NCBI GenBank assembly: GCA_964606405.1
Contig: CAZSGH010000058.1
Span: forward strand, 1-14,842
Source: GCA-002282575 sp964606405
GTDB lineage: Bacteria > Pseudomonadota > Gammaproteobacteria > Thiomicrospirales > Thiomicrospiraceae
Direction of reading: 5' to 3'
DNA: 14,842 nucleotides
Each line of letters starts with the position of its first letter. Position 1 is the stretch's first letter. The notes under the pieces were generated by a model. It worked only from the letters and a program-made list of their open reading frames with translations. It was not told the origin of the DNA and did no database searches. The position numbers were made by a program, and so were the translations under genes. Shown piece by piece: positions 7,351 through 14,810 of this stretch.

Positions 7351-7658
7351 TTCATCATTTTTGCCAACTCGCCATTAGCAGCCAGTTCAAGGGTAATATC
7401 GCAACCACCTGCTAACTCACCATCGATATAAATCTGTGGGAAAGTCGGCCAGTCGGCATAAGCTGGCAAAAATTGGAATATATCTTGGTCAGCCAAGACA
7501 TTCACAAAGGCAAATTTTTCACCTGTATCAATCATCGCTTGAGAGGCACGCGACGAATAGCCGCACGAAGGCATGGTTGGTGTACCCTTCATATAAATCA
7601 CGCAAGGGTTGTTTTTAACTTGTCCGTCGATTTTAGCGAGGGTTTCTTCTTGGGTCAT
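7351..7658 (-). CDS. grxD: Monothiol glutaredoxin, Grx4 type; 3' end lost in gap
   Basis: Grx4-type glutaredoxins bind and deliver iron-sulfur clusters, often with BolA-family partners, in the cytoplasm. The 102 visible residues start MTQEETLAKIDGQV and contain VIYMKGTPTMPSCGYS with a single active-site cysteine at 32. WPTFPQIYIDGELAGGCDI then gives the TFPQ cis-proline and the GGCD glutathione-binding motif. The usual CGFS is CGYS here, a conservative change. The family is about 105-115 residues, so only a few are missing in the N run. The ATG at 7658 has GGAG eight bases upstream; the in-frame GTG at 7667 is less likely. It lies 39 bp downstream of the amidotransferase stop, same strand, so co-transcription is possible. 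Confidence 0.92.
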
Positions 7659-7697
7659 GACTGACACTCCATAATAGTTGACTTAATTTGTCGGGTA

Positions 7698-9335
7698 TTA
7701 TACCCCATCCACATTCACTTGCAACCACAACTCCAGCAGTGCAGCATGCCATAATTTAGAGCCTAGAATGGCAGTGTAATGTTTGTCGGGTTCACCTAGT
7801 AACATATCAAGGTATGCTGGATTAAACAATCCACGTTCACGCGCCACACGACTATTCAAAATATCCGCCATAAACTCATAAAAGGCACCGCGCACAAATT
7901 TGAGTGCAGGCATGGGGAAATAGCCTTTTTTGCGATCAATGACCGAATCAGGCAATCGTCCGCGAGATAAAGCTTTGAGCGGATACTTACCTTCATCGCG
8001 CAGCTTAAATTCGGGCGGTAAGGTCATGGCATATTCAATTAAATGATGATCCATAAACGGAGTTCTGGCTTCTAGCCCCCACGCCATGGTCATATTATCG
8101 ACGCGTTTAACGGGATCATCGACAATCAATGTTGTGCTGTCGAAGCGTAACACTTGATCGAGATAGGTATCTGCGCCTGCCTGACTGAGCATATCGCGTA
8201 CATAATCACCCGTCACATCGCCGACATGATAACGAGGGTTGACGGCTCGCAACCATTCTTCGTGTGTGCGGTCGAAATAACGACTGGCAAAGCGACTCAG
8301 CGTGTCTTCACCTTCGGCGGCGTGCATTTGTGGATACCAGAAATAGCCGCCAAATACCTCGTCTGCACCCTGCCCGCTTTGCACGACTTTAATGCTTTTG
8401 CTCACCTGCTCAGAAAGTAAATAAAAAGCAACGGCATCTTGCGCCACCATCGGCTCGGACATTTGCGCCACGGCTTCGGGCAAGCGTGGTAACACTTGGT
8501 TATTGGGCACGAGAATTTTGTGATGGTCAGTAGCGTAGCGTTGTACGATTTGATCGGAATACTCAAACTCACTGCCCATTTCTTCGGGCGTATCTTCAAA
8601 ACCGATGGAATAAGTCGGAATATGACTTGCGCCCAGTTCGGCAAGCAGCGCCACAATCAAACTCGAATCTAAGCCACCTGAAAGTAATACGCCCACAGGC
8701 ACATCGGCATTCATGCGTTTTTTAATGGCATTTTTGAGGTGATACAGTGTGCCTTCGAGCATCTCGCTTTCAGAAACCGCTTTAGCTGGACGTTGTGCGG
8801 TTAGTGTCCAGTAACGACGTTTTTCGATGCTGCCGTTAGGCTTAACGATCATCCAGTGCGCTGGTTCTAATTTACGAATCGACTGCAACAGGGTGCGCGG
8901 CGCAGGCACGACAGCATGAAGGGTCATAAGATGATGCAAGGCAATCGGATCTAGGGTTTTATCTACGCCGCCAGAAGCGAGTAATGACTGCGTGGTCGAG
9001 GCAAAGCGGATGCCTTTATCGTCNNNNNNNNNNNNNNNNNNNNNNNNNNNNNNNNNNNNNNNNNNNNNNNNNNNNNNNNNNNNNNNNNNNNNNNNNNNNN
9101 NNNNNNNNNNNNNNNNNNNNNNNACAAGCGTTAACTCAGCATCCACCATCGGTTGATGCCCGGCTTGGCTTAAGTCAATAATCGACAAGCGACGCTGACC
9201 CATACTCACGCTGCCCTGCGCCCAAATCCCTTCATCATCAGGACCACGACGCGCCAGCTTGTCTAGCATTGGGCGCATACTTTGCGCTGCTGCTGGTACA
9301 CCGTTAAATCTTAAATCACCACATATTCCGCACAT
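7698..9335 (-). CDS. asnO: N-acetylglutaminylglutamine amidotransferase (AsnB/AsnO-like), interrupted by an assembly gap
   Basis: A class II glutamine amidotransferase of the asparagine-synthetase fold. It most resembles the branch that amidates N-acetylglutaminylglutamine to make the osmoprotectant dipeptide NAGGN. MCGICGDLRF provides the N-terminal nucleophile Cys2, followed by RRGPDDEG (29-36), GHQPM (59-63) and the gap. Then come LHAVVPAPRTLL, VGVLLSGGLDSSLIVALL (the ATP-pyrophosphatase loop), VAQDAVAFYLLSEQVSK, VVQSGQGADEVFGGYFWYPQ and KGYFPMPALKFVRG; the last ones are typical of the NAGGN branch by memory. The visible sequence plus ~80 missing residues gives about 590, the usual size. 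The ATG at 9335 has GGGG seven bases upstream and exposes Cys2; the open frame further upstream is repeat sequence. The partner ngg (acetyltransferase/ligase) is not in this window. A plain asparagine synthetase is the alternative. Confidence 0.85.
   Translation of the reverse strand: MCGICGDLRFNGVPAAAQSMRPMLDKLARRGPDDEGIWAQGSVSMGQRRLSIIDLSQAGHQPMVDAELTLXXXXXXXXXXXXXXXXXXXXXXXXXXXXXXXXXXDDKGIRFASTTQSLLASGGVDKTLDPIALHHLMTLHAVVPAPRTLLQSIRKLEPAHWMIVKPNGSIEKRRYWTLTAQRPAKAVSESEMLEGTLYHLKNAIKKRMNADVPVGVLLSGGLDSSLIVALLAELGASHIPTYSIGFEDTPEEMGSEFEYSDQIVQRYATDHHKILVPNNQVLPRLPEAVAQMSEPMVAQDAVAFYLLSEQVSKSIKVVQSGQGADEVFGGYFWYPQMHAAEGEDTLSRFASRYFDRTHEEWLRAVNPRYHVGDVTGDYVRDMLSQAGADTYLDQVLRFDSTTLIVDDPVKRVDNMTMAWGLEARTPFMDHHLIEYAMTLPPEFKLRDEGKYPLKALSRGRLPDSVIDRKKGYFPMPALKFVRGAFYEFMADILNSRVARERGLFNPAYLDMLLGEPDKHYTAILGSKLWHAALLELWLQVNVDGV
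9024..9123. other. Assembly gap (100 N) inside the amidotransferase gene
   Basis: Exactly 100 N in the glutaminase domain. The missing family blocks (the FNGxIYN region through RDRxGxKPLY) are about 80 residues, so the true gap should be near 240 bases rather than 100. Confidence 0.95.
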
Positions 9336-9349
9336 ACCAATACCCCATA

Positions 9350-9473
9350 AAAACCGTAGATGAGCTGTCAAAATTGCTAGGCGCAAGACTCGCAGACGCA
9401 AGGCACGTACAGAAGTACGTAACGCAGCGCGAGAATCGCAGTAACAACGCAAGATGACAGCGTAATAGGTTTT
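9350..9473. repeat. Palindromic intergenic repeat, second family
   Basis: Fills the space between the helicase and amidotransferase genes. The outer ends are AAAACC (9350-9355) and GGTTTT (9468-9473). Next are GCTGTCA (9364-9370) facing TGACAGC (9455-9461). The centre is ACGTAC-AGAA-GTACGT (9405-9420). The arms between are only weakly complementary, but both are rich in GCG/CGC steps. ACCCCA occurs directly on both sides (9342-9347 and 9475-9480). There is no family resemblance to the repeats around galU. The helicase stop codon (9474-9472) lies in the end of this repeat. The type, a REP-like palindrome or a MITE, is undetermined. Confidence 0.65.
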
Positions 9474-11703
9474 AACCCCAATTTAACGCTGGGTGATCTA
9501 CCTTTAACCATCTCACCCCATCGCCAAACATGACTTCAATTTTATCATCGACACGCGACATCACCATGCCTGCACCAAATTTATCATGAATCACATCGGC
9601 TCCGACTGTCTTAACCACAGGCACACGAAGTCGCTCACTTCTGCCCAGCGCAGCCAAATAGGCATTCGCAATACGTATATCACCAGCGGTAGGCAATTTT
9701 CGCTCATCGCCATGCAAAAATGAACCCAACTGCTGACACAGCGTCAAGTTGGTTTCAGCCATAAAGCGACTGCTCTGCCCCGCACTGTTTGCGGTCAGCC
9801 CTTTTTCCCATAAGGGCAATAATACCGACAAATCGGGCACCAATAAAATCAGTTGCCGACGCGCACGGGTAATTGCCACATAAAACAAACGCCGTTCTTC
9901 TTCCATCAACTGTGGCTGCTCATCGCTACGGCTACTGGGAAAAGCACCTTCTTGCAACCCAACTACCCACACCGCATCCCACTCTCGCCCTTTTACACGG
10001 TGAATGGTGGTGAGTGTCACCACATCATCTTGCGACTGACCAAACAAGGAAGCCTCACGCATATCGCTGAACAAGTCAATTGCCTGCGACAAACTCTGTT
10101 GCTCGCTCAGCACATCGCGCAAAGCAAACAAAATACCGACCTGCATATCGCCTTGCTGAACCGAACCAGAGAGTTTCTCTAAACGATTTTGCGCATCCGT
10201 CTGACCCATAAACTCACGCACCAATGCCAGAGCCGACCAACCCCGATAATTGCCCGCCAATAAATCGTGCCATACCCTTGCCCGCTTTAACCAATAGGAT
10301 TTTAACCAGTCACGCTCACAAGGCATAGCTTCGATGGCAGAAAACACCTGATCGGGCGCTTGCGCTGAAAGCTGCGTTAAGCGTTCACGCGCCGCTTTAG
10401 GCATTCCTAATGGTGGCAACTGCCAAAAAGCGATAAGGGCTTGGTATCGGGTTTCATGATTCCATTGCCATAAACGCCCCTCTGCCAACGCCAACAACGC
10501 CATCACCCCTTGCGTAATGGGCGCATCCCACACGCTACGTTCACCCAACAACCGATAAGGAATGTTCGCTTGCAACAAAGCCAACTCGACCGATGCCGCC
10601 TGCGCCCAAACACGCACCAAAATCGCTGCCGATTGCCAGTTACCCGTCTTTTCATGCCAAATCGTCAAAGACTGCATCAGCAAAGGCGCTTGCGCCCCCA
10701 CCAACACTTCAATCTGAGTCGGTTGACTGGTTTCTACCGCCAACACAGCCCGCCGACCTGTCCAATCATTCGCGGCAATCGCATGATTCGCCAGCAACGC
10801 CAGACTATGCCCAAAACGAAAACTGTGTGGTAAGTAATGCGTCGTCGCGCCAAAAAAATCTTGCTCAAACCGCTGCGCCAAAAAATCGGGGTTAGCACCA
10901 CGCCACGTATAAATACACTGATCGACATCGCCCACCACCATCACCTGCGCCCGCTCACCTGCCAACCACTGCAACAACACATGCTGCACTTCGTTTACGT
11001 CCTGATACTCATCAACCAAAATATGATCGAGATGATTAGCAAACTCGGCACGCAGCTCGGGATGATGCGCTAGCACTTGCCAAGGCGCATAAAGCATATC
11101 AGTGAAAAACCACACTTGCGCACGCTCGCGTAAGGCTTCTAACTTTTTAACGGCAGGCGCAACTTGGCTCAATCCTTCAGGCAAAACTGCTAGCGACAAA
11201 TCCAGTGGTAAAGCCTGCCCTTTCACCCACTCAACTGCCTGCCCCAAACTTTCCAGTTGTTCCTGATCGACATTTGTCTGTCGCAACGCCTCTCGCTTGA
11301 GCATGGTTTCCTGACCAGAATTTGCTAGTGTCCAATTCGGCAAATGTTTTTGTTGCATTAACCGTTGCAACAACTTCCAACCCAAAGCGTGAAAGGTCTG
11401 CACCACCACCGCAGTATGCCCCAACTCGCGTTGCATCCGACGACGAAAGTCTTCCGCTGCTTCTCGGTTATAAGTCAGCACCCGAATGCGCCTTTCAGAG
11501 ACACCGCCATCAAGCAACCAGCCGATACGCGCAATCAACATGCGCGTCTTACCAGCACCTGCAACCGCTAAAATACGTGCATGCCCCTGCGCATGACAGG
11601 CAGCAGCAGACTGTTCAGGTGTCAAACCCTGACCAATAACAGGAAAAAATGACAATTTCGATGGTTTTTGATGATAAGTTGCGTGCATAATAGGAAACAT
11701 CAT
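9472..11703 (-). CDS. UvrD/Rep-family (SF1A) ATP-dependent DNA helicase
   Basis: A 743-residue superfamily 1A helicase, expected to translocate 3'-5' on single-stranded DNA in repair or replication restart. In order: LTPEQSAAA (Q-motif region, 27-35), AVAGAGKTRM (Walker A, GKT at 51-53), VLTYNREAAEDF (Ia), VVQTFHALGWK near 100-110, ILVDEYQDVNE (Walker B, 228-238), VVGDVDQCIYTWRGANPDF (III, near 256-274) and LPHSFRFG (IV). Near the C-terminus are TTIHRVKGREWDAVWVVGL (V) and EERRLFYVAITRAR (VI). The last ~50 residues, with HDKFGAGMVMSRVDDKIEVMFGDG, resemble the UvrD C-terminal Tudor-like domain. It diverges from textbook UvrD, Rep and PcrA, so no symbol is given. Starts at 11703, 11700 or 11688 are possible; none has a clear ribosome site. 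Confidence 0.9.
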   Translation of the reverse strand: MMFPIMHATYHQKPSKLSFFPVIGQGLTPEQSAAACHAQGHARILAVAGAGKTRMLIARIGWLLDGGVSERRIRVLTYNREAAEDFRRRMQRELGHTAVVVQTFHALGWKLLQRLMQQKHLPNWTLANSGQETMLKREALRQTNVDQEQLESLGQAVEWVKGQALPLDLSLAVLPEGLSQVAPAVKKLEALRERAQVWFFTDMLYAPWQVLAHHPELRAEFANHLDHILVDEYQDVNEVQHVLLQWLAGERAQVMVVGDVDQCIYTWRGANPDFLAQRFEQDFFGATTHYLPHSFRFGHSLALLANHAIAANDWTGRRAVLAVETSQPTQIEVLVGAQAPLLMQSLTIWHEKTGNWQSAAILVRVWAQAASVELALLQANIPYRLLGERSVWDAPITQGVMALLALAEGRLWQWNHETRYQALIAFWQLPPLGMPKAARERLTQLSAQAPDQVFSAIEAMPCERDWLKSYWLKRARVWHDLLAGNYRGWSALALVREFMGQTDAQNRLEKLSGSVQQGDMQVGILFALRDVLSEQQSLSQAIDLFSDMREASLFGQSQDDVVTLTTIHRVKGREWDAVWVVGLQEGAFPSSRSDEQPQLMEEERRLFYVAITRARRQLILLVPDLSVLLPLWEKGLTANSAGQSSRFMAETNLTLCQQLGSFLHGDERKLPTAGDIRIANAYLAALGRSERLRVPVVKTVGADVIHDKFGAGMVMSRVDDKIEVMFGDGVRWLKVDHPALNWG

Positions 11704-11720
11704 ATCAACAATACTGTCTT

Positions 11721-11728
11721 AAGAAGGA
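11721..11728 (+). promoter_or_regulatory. Ribosome binding site that sets a GTG start
   Basis: AAGAAGGA lies 8 bases ahead of GTG at 11737. It decides the start of the hydrolase gene over the longer open frame from ATG 11668 and over TTG at 11731, which would leave only 2 bases of spacing. Confidence 0.75.
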
Positions 11729-11736
11729 AATTGTTC

Positions 11737-12573
11737 GTGAAAAAACTGATATTATTGCTCGCCTTTTTATCGACCAATGCATTGGCAACACCTGTCAATA
11801 TTACCCTTGCCAACGGCCTTATCGCCAATGCCGACTATCAAATCGGTAAAAACAACAAACCTGCTGTTATGGTTGTCCATGGATTTCAATCTACTTACAA
11901 CTATGGAACCATCCAAGCGATTGTTGACGATTTAGCCAGTAAAGGCTATACGGTAATCACGCCAAACCTTACCTTAGGTGTTAATAACCGTAACGAACCG
12001 CTCGCTTGCGATCAAGCCCATAACAGCACCTTAAACGATGAAGGGAAAGAACTCTCGCAATGGGCAGATTGGCTTAAAAATAAAGGACATAATCAACTGA
12101 TTATGATTGGTCACTCCGCAGGCAGTAGCAGCATTCTTGCCAGCTTAGAAAACAATCCAGTTAACCTAAAACAGATTATTCTTACCGCAATCTATGACTT
12201 CGAAAACTGGCCAGAAGCTACATTAGTTCGCGACAAAAAAATGGCGCAACAAAATCTACAGATTAACAAACTTGCTTCATATAGTGTTGGAGTCTGTCGC
12301 GGCAACTTCCTTTCTAGCAGTAATACTTATCTATCTTATCGTCATTGGGATAAAGAACGCATATTGGATACAATCAATCGCGAAAACATCATGGTTAATG
12401 TCATTATGCCTGGTGGCGACAAGCGTTTAGATGGTGCAAACCGTACGTGGCTAAGCACGCTTACAAACAGTAAAGCACAACTTAGCATCATCAAAAATGC
12501 CGACCACTTTTTTAGCTCAGATGCTGAATTCGACCTAAACGAAGCAATCAAACAAGCAATCGAACACAAATAA
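11737..12573 (+). CDS. Secreted alpha/beta hydrolase, substrate unknown
   Basis: 278 residues starting at GTG. MKKLILLLAFLSTNALA is a signal peptide (positive N-end, hydrophobic core, ALA before the cleavage after residue 17), so the enzyme should be periplasmic or secreted. MVVHGF (45-50) supplies the oxyanion-hole HG, and GHSAGS places the nucleophile Ser127 in a standard elbow. Likely partners are Asp228 (MPGGDKRLD) and His257 (NADHFF), giving a Ser-Asp-His triad. Cys91 and Cys187 are the only cysteines of the mature chain and could form a disulfide. The substrate (ester, amide or lipid) cannot be told. It diverges from the helicase gene with only 33 bp between the outermost starts and is followed by the argD promoter. 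Its codons look more AT-rich (many AAT, AAA) than the flanking genes, perhaps a sign of separate ancestry. Confidence 0.82.
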   Translation: MKKLILLLAFLSTNALATPVNITLANGLIANADYQIGKNNKPAVMVVHGFQSTYNYGTIQAIVDDLASKGYTVITPNLTLGVNNRNEPLACDQAHNSTLNDEGKELSQWADWLKNKGHNQLIMIGHSAGSSSILASLENNPVNLKQIILTAIYDFENWPEATLVRDKKMAQQNLQINKLASYSVGVCRGNFLSSSNTYLSYRHWDKERILDTINRENIMVNVIMPGGDKRLDGANRTWLSTLTNSKAQLSIIKNADHFFSSDAEFDLNEAIKQAIEHK

Positions 12574-12575
12574 CC

Positions 12576-12604
12576 TTGAATTTTAACCAAACTTTTGCTA
12601 TAGT
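12576..12604 (+). promoter_or_regulatory. Predicted sigma70 promoter of argD-argF
   Basis: TTGAAT (12576-12581), a 17-bp spacer, then TATAGT (12599-12604). The bases TGC just before the -10 make it an extended -10 promoter. The predicted start of transcription is near 12611. It begins 2 bp after the hydrolase stop codon and leaves a leader of about 54 nt before the argD ATG. The left part, TGAATTTT, also resembles half of an ArgR box, but the matching ATTCA half is absent. Confidence 0.72.
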
Positions 12605-12609
12605 CAGGG

Positions 12610-12642
12610 AAAGCAGTCGTAACAAGGCTGCTTTTTTGTTTT
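12610..12642 (+). promoter_or_regulatory. Stem-loop plus T-run at the start of the argD leader (terminator or attenuator)
   Basis: AAAGCAG (12610-12616) pairs with CTGCTTT (12628-12634) around an 11-base loop, TCGTAACAAGG, and the T-run continues TTTTTTGTTTT to 12642. It could end transcripts of the hydrolase gene. Because the argD promoter lies upstream of it, every argD transcript would also start with this hairpin, which makes attenuation or a 5' stabilising structure possible. Bases 12615-12627 (AGTCGTAACAAGG) equal a conserved segment of 16S rRNA. Confidence 0.65.
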
Positions 12643-12664
12643 AATGATTTTTGAGGGTAGCGCC

Positions 12665-13849
12665 ATGACCAAACTAATGCCAACATACGCTAGATTGCCC
12701 GTAACCTTTACCAAAGGCGACGGTGCTTGGCTGTGGGACAGCAATGGCACGCGTTACCTTGATGCTATTAGCGGCATTGCTGTTTGCAACCTCGGACATG
12801 CTCACCCTGCAATTACGCAGGCCATTTGCACTCAAGCAAGCCAATTGGTGCATACCTCCAACCTTTACCAAATCGAAAAACAAGAACAGCTAGGCGCAGC
12901 CTTGGTCGAAGCGGCTGGCATGGACAAAGCCTTTTTCTGCAACTCTGGCACAGAAGCCAACGAAGCTGCCATTAAGTTAGCGCGTTTGCACGGCCACAAA
13001 AAAGGCATCAGTTTACCCACGATTATTGTGATGGAAAATAGCTTTCATGGTCGGACGATGGCGGCACTGACAGCAACTGGCAATGAAAAAATCAAAGAAG
13101 GCTTTGGACCCATGCTCGAAGGTTTTGTTCGAGTCCCTTACAATGACCTAACTGCCGTGCAAACCGTTTTTGCTAACAACCCAAATATTGTCGCTGTACT
13201 TGTCGAGCCAGTACAAGGCGAAGGTGGCGTTGTGCCTGCCGACACGAATTGGTTACAAGGCGTTCGCGCCTTGTGCGACCAACACAATGCCTTTTTAATG
13301 ATGGATGAAGTACAAACAGGTCTTGGTCGTACTGGCAGCCTGTTTGCCTTCCAGCAGCTTGGCGTTGTACCCGATGTGATGACCTTGGCCAAAGCACTAG
13401 GCAATGGCGTTCCCATTGGCGCAATGTTAACCAAAGGCGAAGCCGCTAACACCTTTGCTCCAGGCAATCATGGTACCACCTTTGGTGGTAACCCACTTGC
13501 TTGCGCTGCAGGCTTGGCGGTACTCGATACTTTAGCAGCGCATCCAGAATACATCAGTGGCGCAATCAGCATGGGTAACAAGCTAAAAGCAGCTTTTGCC
13601 AATGCACTAAAGGATTGCACGGGCATTAAAGCCATTCGTGGCATGGGCTTGATGGTTGGTATTCAACTCAATCGTCCTTGCCCTGAGCTGGTTAAAATAG
13701 CGATGGACAAGCACCAACTCCTCATAAACGTCACGCGTGGCGATACGGTGCGCTTACTCCCGCCCCTCATTATGACCAACGATCAAGCAGACATGCTGAT
13801 CGCTGGTGTTAGCGATATTATTCGCAACTTTCTCAATACTAACGCATAA
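12665..13849 (+). CDS. argD: Acetylornithine aminotransferase
   Basis: PLP-dependent class III aminotransferase that converts N-acetylglutamate semialdehyde to N-acetylornithine with glutamate as donor; related enzymes also act on succinyl-diaminopimelate in lysine synthesis. 394 residues. Blocks in order: LDAISGIAVCNLGHAHP (32-48), FCNSGTEANEAAIKLAR (91-107, PLP phosphate), NSFHGRT (125-131, cofactor stacking), EPVQGEGGV (181-189), LMMDEVQTGLGRTG (211-224, Asp214 to the PLP nitrogen), LAKALGNGVPIGAML (241-255, Schiff-base Lys243) and HGTTFGGNPLACAAG. The ATG at 12665 has GAGGG seven bases upstream; the in-frame ATG at 12644 falls in the leader and is rejected. argF follows 16 bp downstream, so the two form an operon. 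Succinylornithine or GABA aminotransferases are related, but the argF neighbour supports argD. Confidence 0.94.
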   Translation: MTKLMPTYARLPVTFTKGDGAWLWDSNGTRYLDAISGIAVCNLGHAHPAITQAICTQASQLVHTSNLYQIEKQEQLGAALVEAAGMDKAFFCNSGTEANEAAIKLARLHGHKKGISLPTIIVMENSFHGRTMAALTATGNEKIKEGFGPMLEGFVRVPYNDLTAVQTVFANNPNIVAVLVEPVQGEGGVVPADTNWLQGVRALCDQHNAFLMMDEVQTGLGRTGSLFAFQQLGVVPDVMTLAKALGNGVPIGAMLTKGEAANTFAPGNHGTTFGGNPLACAAGLAVLDTLAAHPEYISGAISMGNKLKAAFANALKDCTGIKAIRGMGLMVGIQLNRPCPELVKIAMDKHQLLINVTRGDTVRLLPPLIMTNDQADMLIAGVSDIIRNFLNTNA

Positions 13850-13865
13850 CTGTGATGATAACTTT

Positions 13866-14786
13866 ATGACCGCCCCCATTAGACATTTTCGCTCTCTACT
13901 TGACTGCACGCCAACCGAACTCAACTATTTAATTGAGCGCGGCATTCACCTCAAAGCACTGCGCAATCAAGGCAAGGTACACGAGCCGCTGGTTGGTAAA
14001 GTCATGACCATGATTTTCGAAAAATCATCGACACGCACGCGTATTTCATTTGAGGCTGGCATGGCACAATTAGGTGGTCACGCCATCTTCATCTCTCCTC
14101 GAGACAGCCAACTCAGTCGTGGTGAGCCGCTAGAAGACACCGCAAAAGTTGTTTCTAGCATGACCGACATTGTCATGATTCGCACCTTTGGTCAGGATAT
14201 TGTCGAGCGCTTTGCTGCCCACTCTCGCGTCCCTGTGATTAACGGCTTAACCAATCTTCATCATCCTTGCCAAGTCTTAGCAGATGTGATGACCTTCGTT
14301 GAACAACGTGGCAGTATTGCAGGTAAAACGGTTCTCTGGTTAGGCGACGGCTACAACATGTGTCATTCGTTTATGCATGCCGCCAAGCAATTTGGTTTTC
14401 ATCTGCGCGTTTGTACGCCAACAGGCTACGAACCAAACCCAGAGACGCAAGCCGAATGCGAGGGCAGTTTTAGCCTACATACTGATCCGCTAAGCGCTGC
14501 TGAAGGGGTTGATCTCGTCGTTACCGACGTCTGGACAAGCATGGGATGCGAAGCAGAAGCTGCAGAGCGTTATGCGCGTTTCACGCCTTATCAAGTCAAC
14601 AGCTCAGTTATGGCGCAAGCCAAACCAGAAGCCCTATTCATGCACTGCTTACCCGCACATCGCGGCGAAGAAGTTTCAGCTGATGTTATCGATGGTGCAC
14701 AAAGCGTCGTTTGGGATGAAGCAGAAAATCGCTTACACGCGCAAAAAGCACTCATGGAGTTTCTACTCCTCGGACAGCAAGCTTAG
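13866..14786 (+). CDS. argF: Ornithine carbamoyltransferase, anabolic type
   Basis: Transfers the carbamoyl group from carbamoyl phosphate to ornithine, giving citrulline. 306 residues. FEKSSTRTRISFE has the carbamoyl-phosphate loop STRTR at 55-59; HPCQ is at 133-136; TDVWTSMG lies in the ornithine-binding loop; and MHCLPAHRGEEV near 265 has the catalytic HCLP cysteine. The loop that is often GDGNN reads GDGYN (160-164): the first Asn is Tyr, while the second, which contacts ornithine in characterised enzymes, is kept. The start ATG at 13866 begins MTAPIRHFRSLLDCT, as in proteobacterial ArgF; the longer frame from 13806 runs inside argD and is rejected. The ribosome site is weak, suggesting coupling to argD 16 bp upstream. 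A terminator follows. Confidence 0.95.
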   Translation: MTAPIRHFRSLLDCTPTELNYLIERGIHLKALRNQGKVHEPLVGKVMTMIFEKSSTRTRISFEAGMAQLGGHAIFISPRDSQLSRGEPLEDTAKVVSSMTDIVMIRTFGQDIVERFAAHSRVPVINGLTNLHHPCQVLADVMTFVEQRGSIAGKTVLWLGDGYNMCHSFMHAAKQFGFHLRVCTPTGYEPNPETQAECEGSFSLHTDPLSAAEGVDLVVTDVWTSMGCEAEAAERYARFTPYQVNSSVMAQAKPEALFMHCLPAHRGEEVSADVIDGAQSVVWDEAENRLHAQKALMEFLLLGQQA

Positions 14787-14810
14787 TTCGTTAGTAGCAT
14801 CTTGCTCATA

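Noticed and set aside
6204..7667. Single 487-residue frame joining glutaredoxin and GalE
   Set aside because: The join is only an open frame through 100 N. GalE has its own ATG with a GGGAG ribosome site, and the glutaredoxin is nearly complete before the gap.
9343..9371. TTGACA on the minus strand at the end of the palindromic repeat as the -35 of an amidotransferase promoter
   Set aside because: No acceptable -10 occurs at 15-19 bp spacing, and transcription would begin almost at the ATG.
9336..9452. N-terminal extension of the amidotransferase (Arg/Leu-rich, 39 residues)
   Set aside because: It is the translation of the palindromic repeat. Class II amidotransferases need Cys at position 2, which the ATG at 9335 provides.
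11668..11736. Earlier ATG start of the hydrolase
   Set aside because: It would overlap the helicase start and bury the signal peptide 23 residues in. The AAGAAGGA site points to GTG at 11737.
12576..12594. ArgR box upstream of argD
   Set aside because: Only the TGAATTTT half resembles the consensus; the mirrored ATTCA half is absent.
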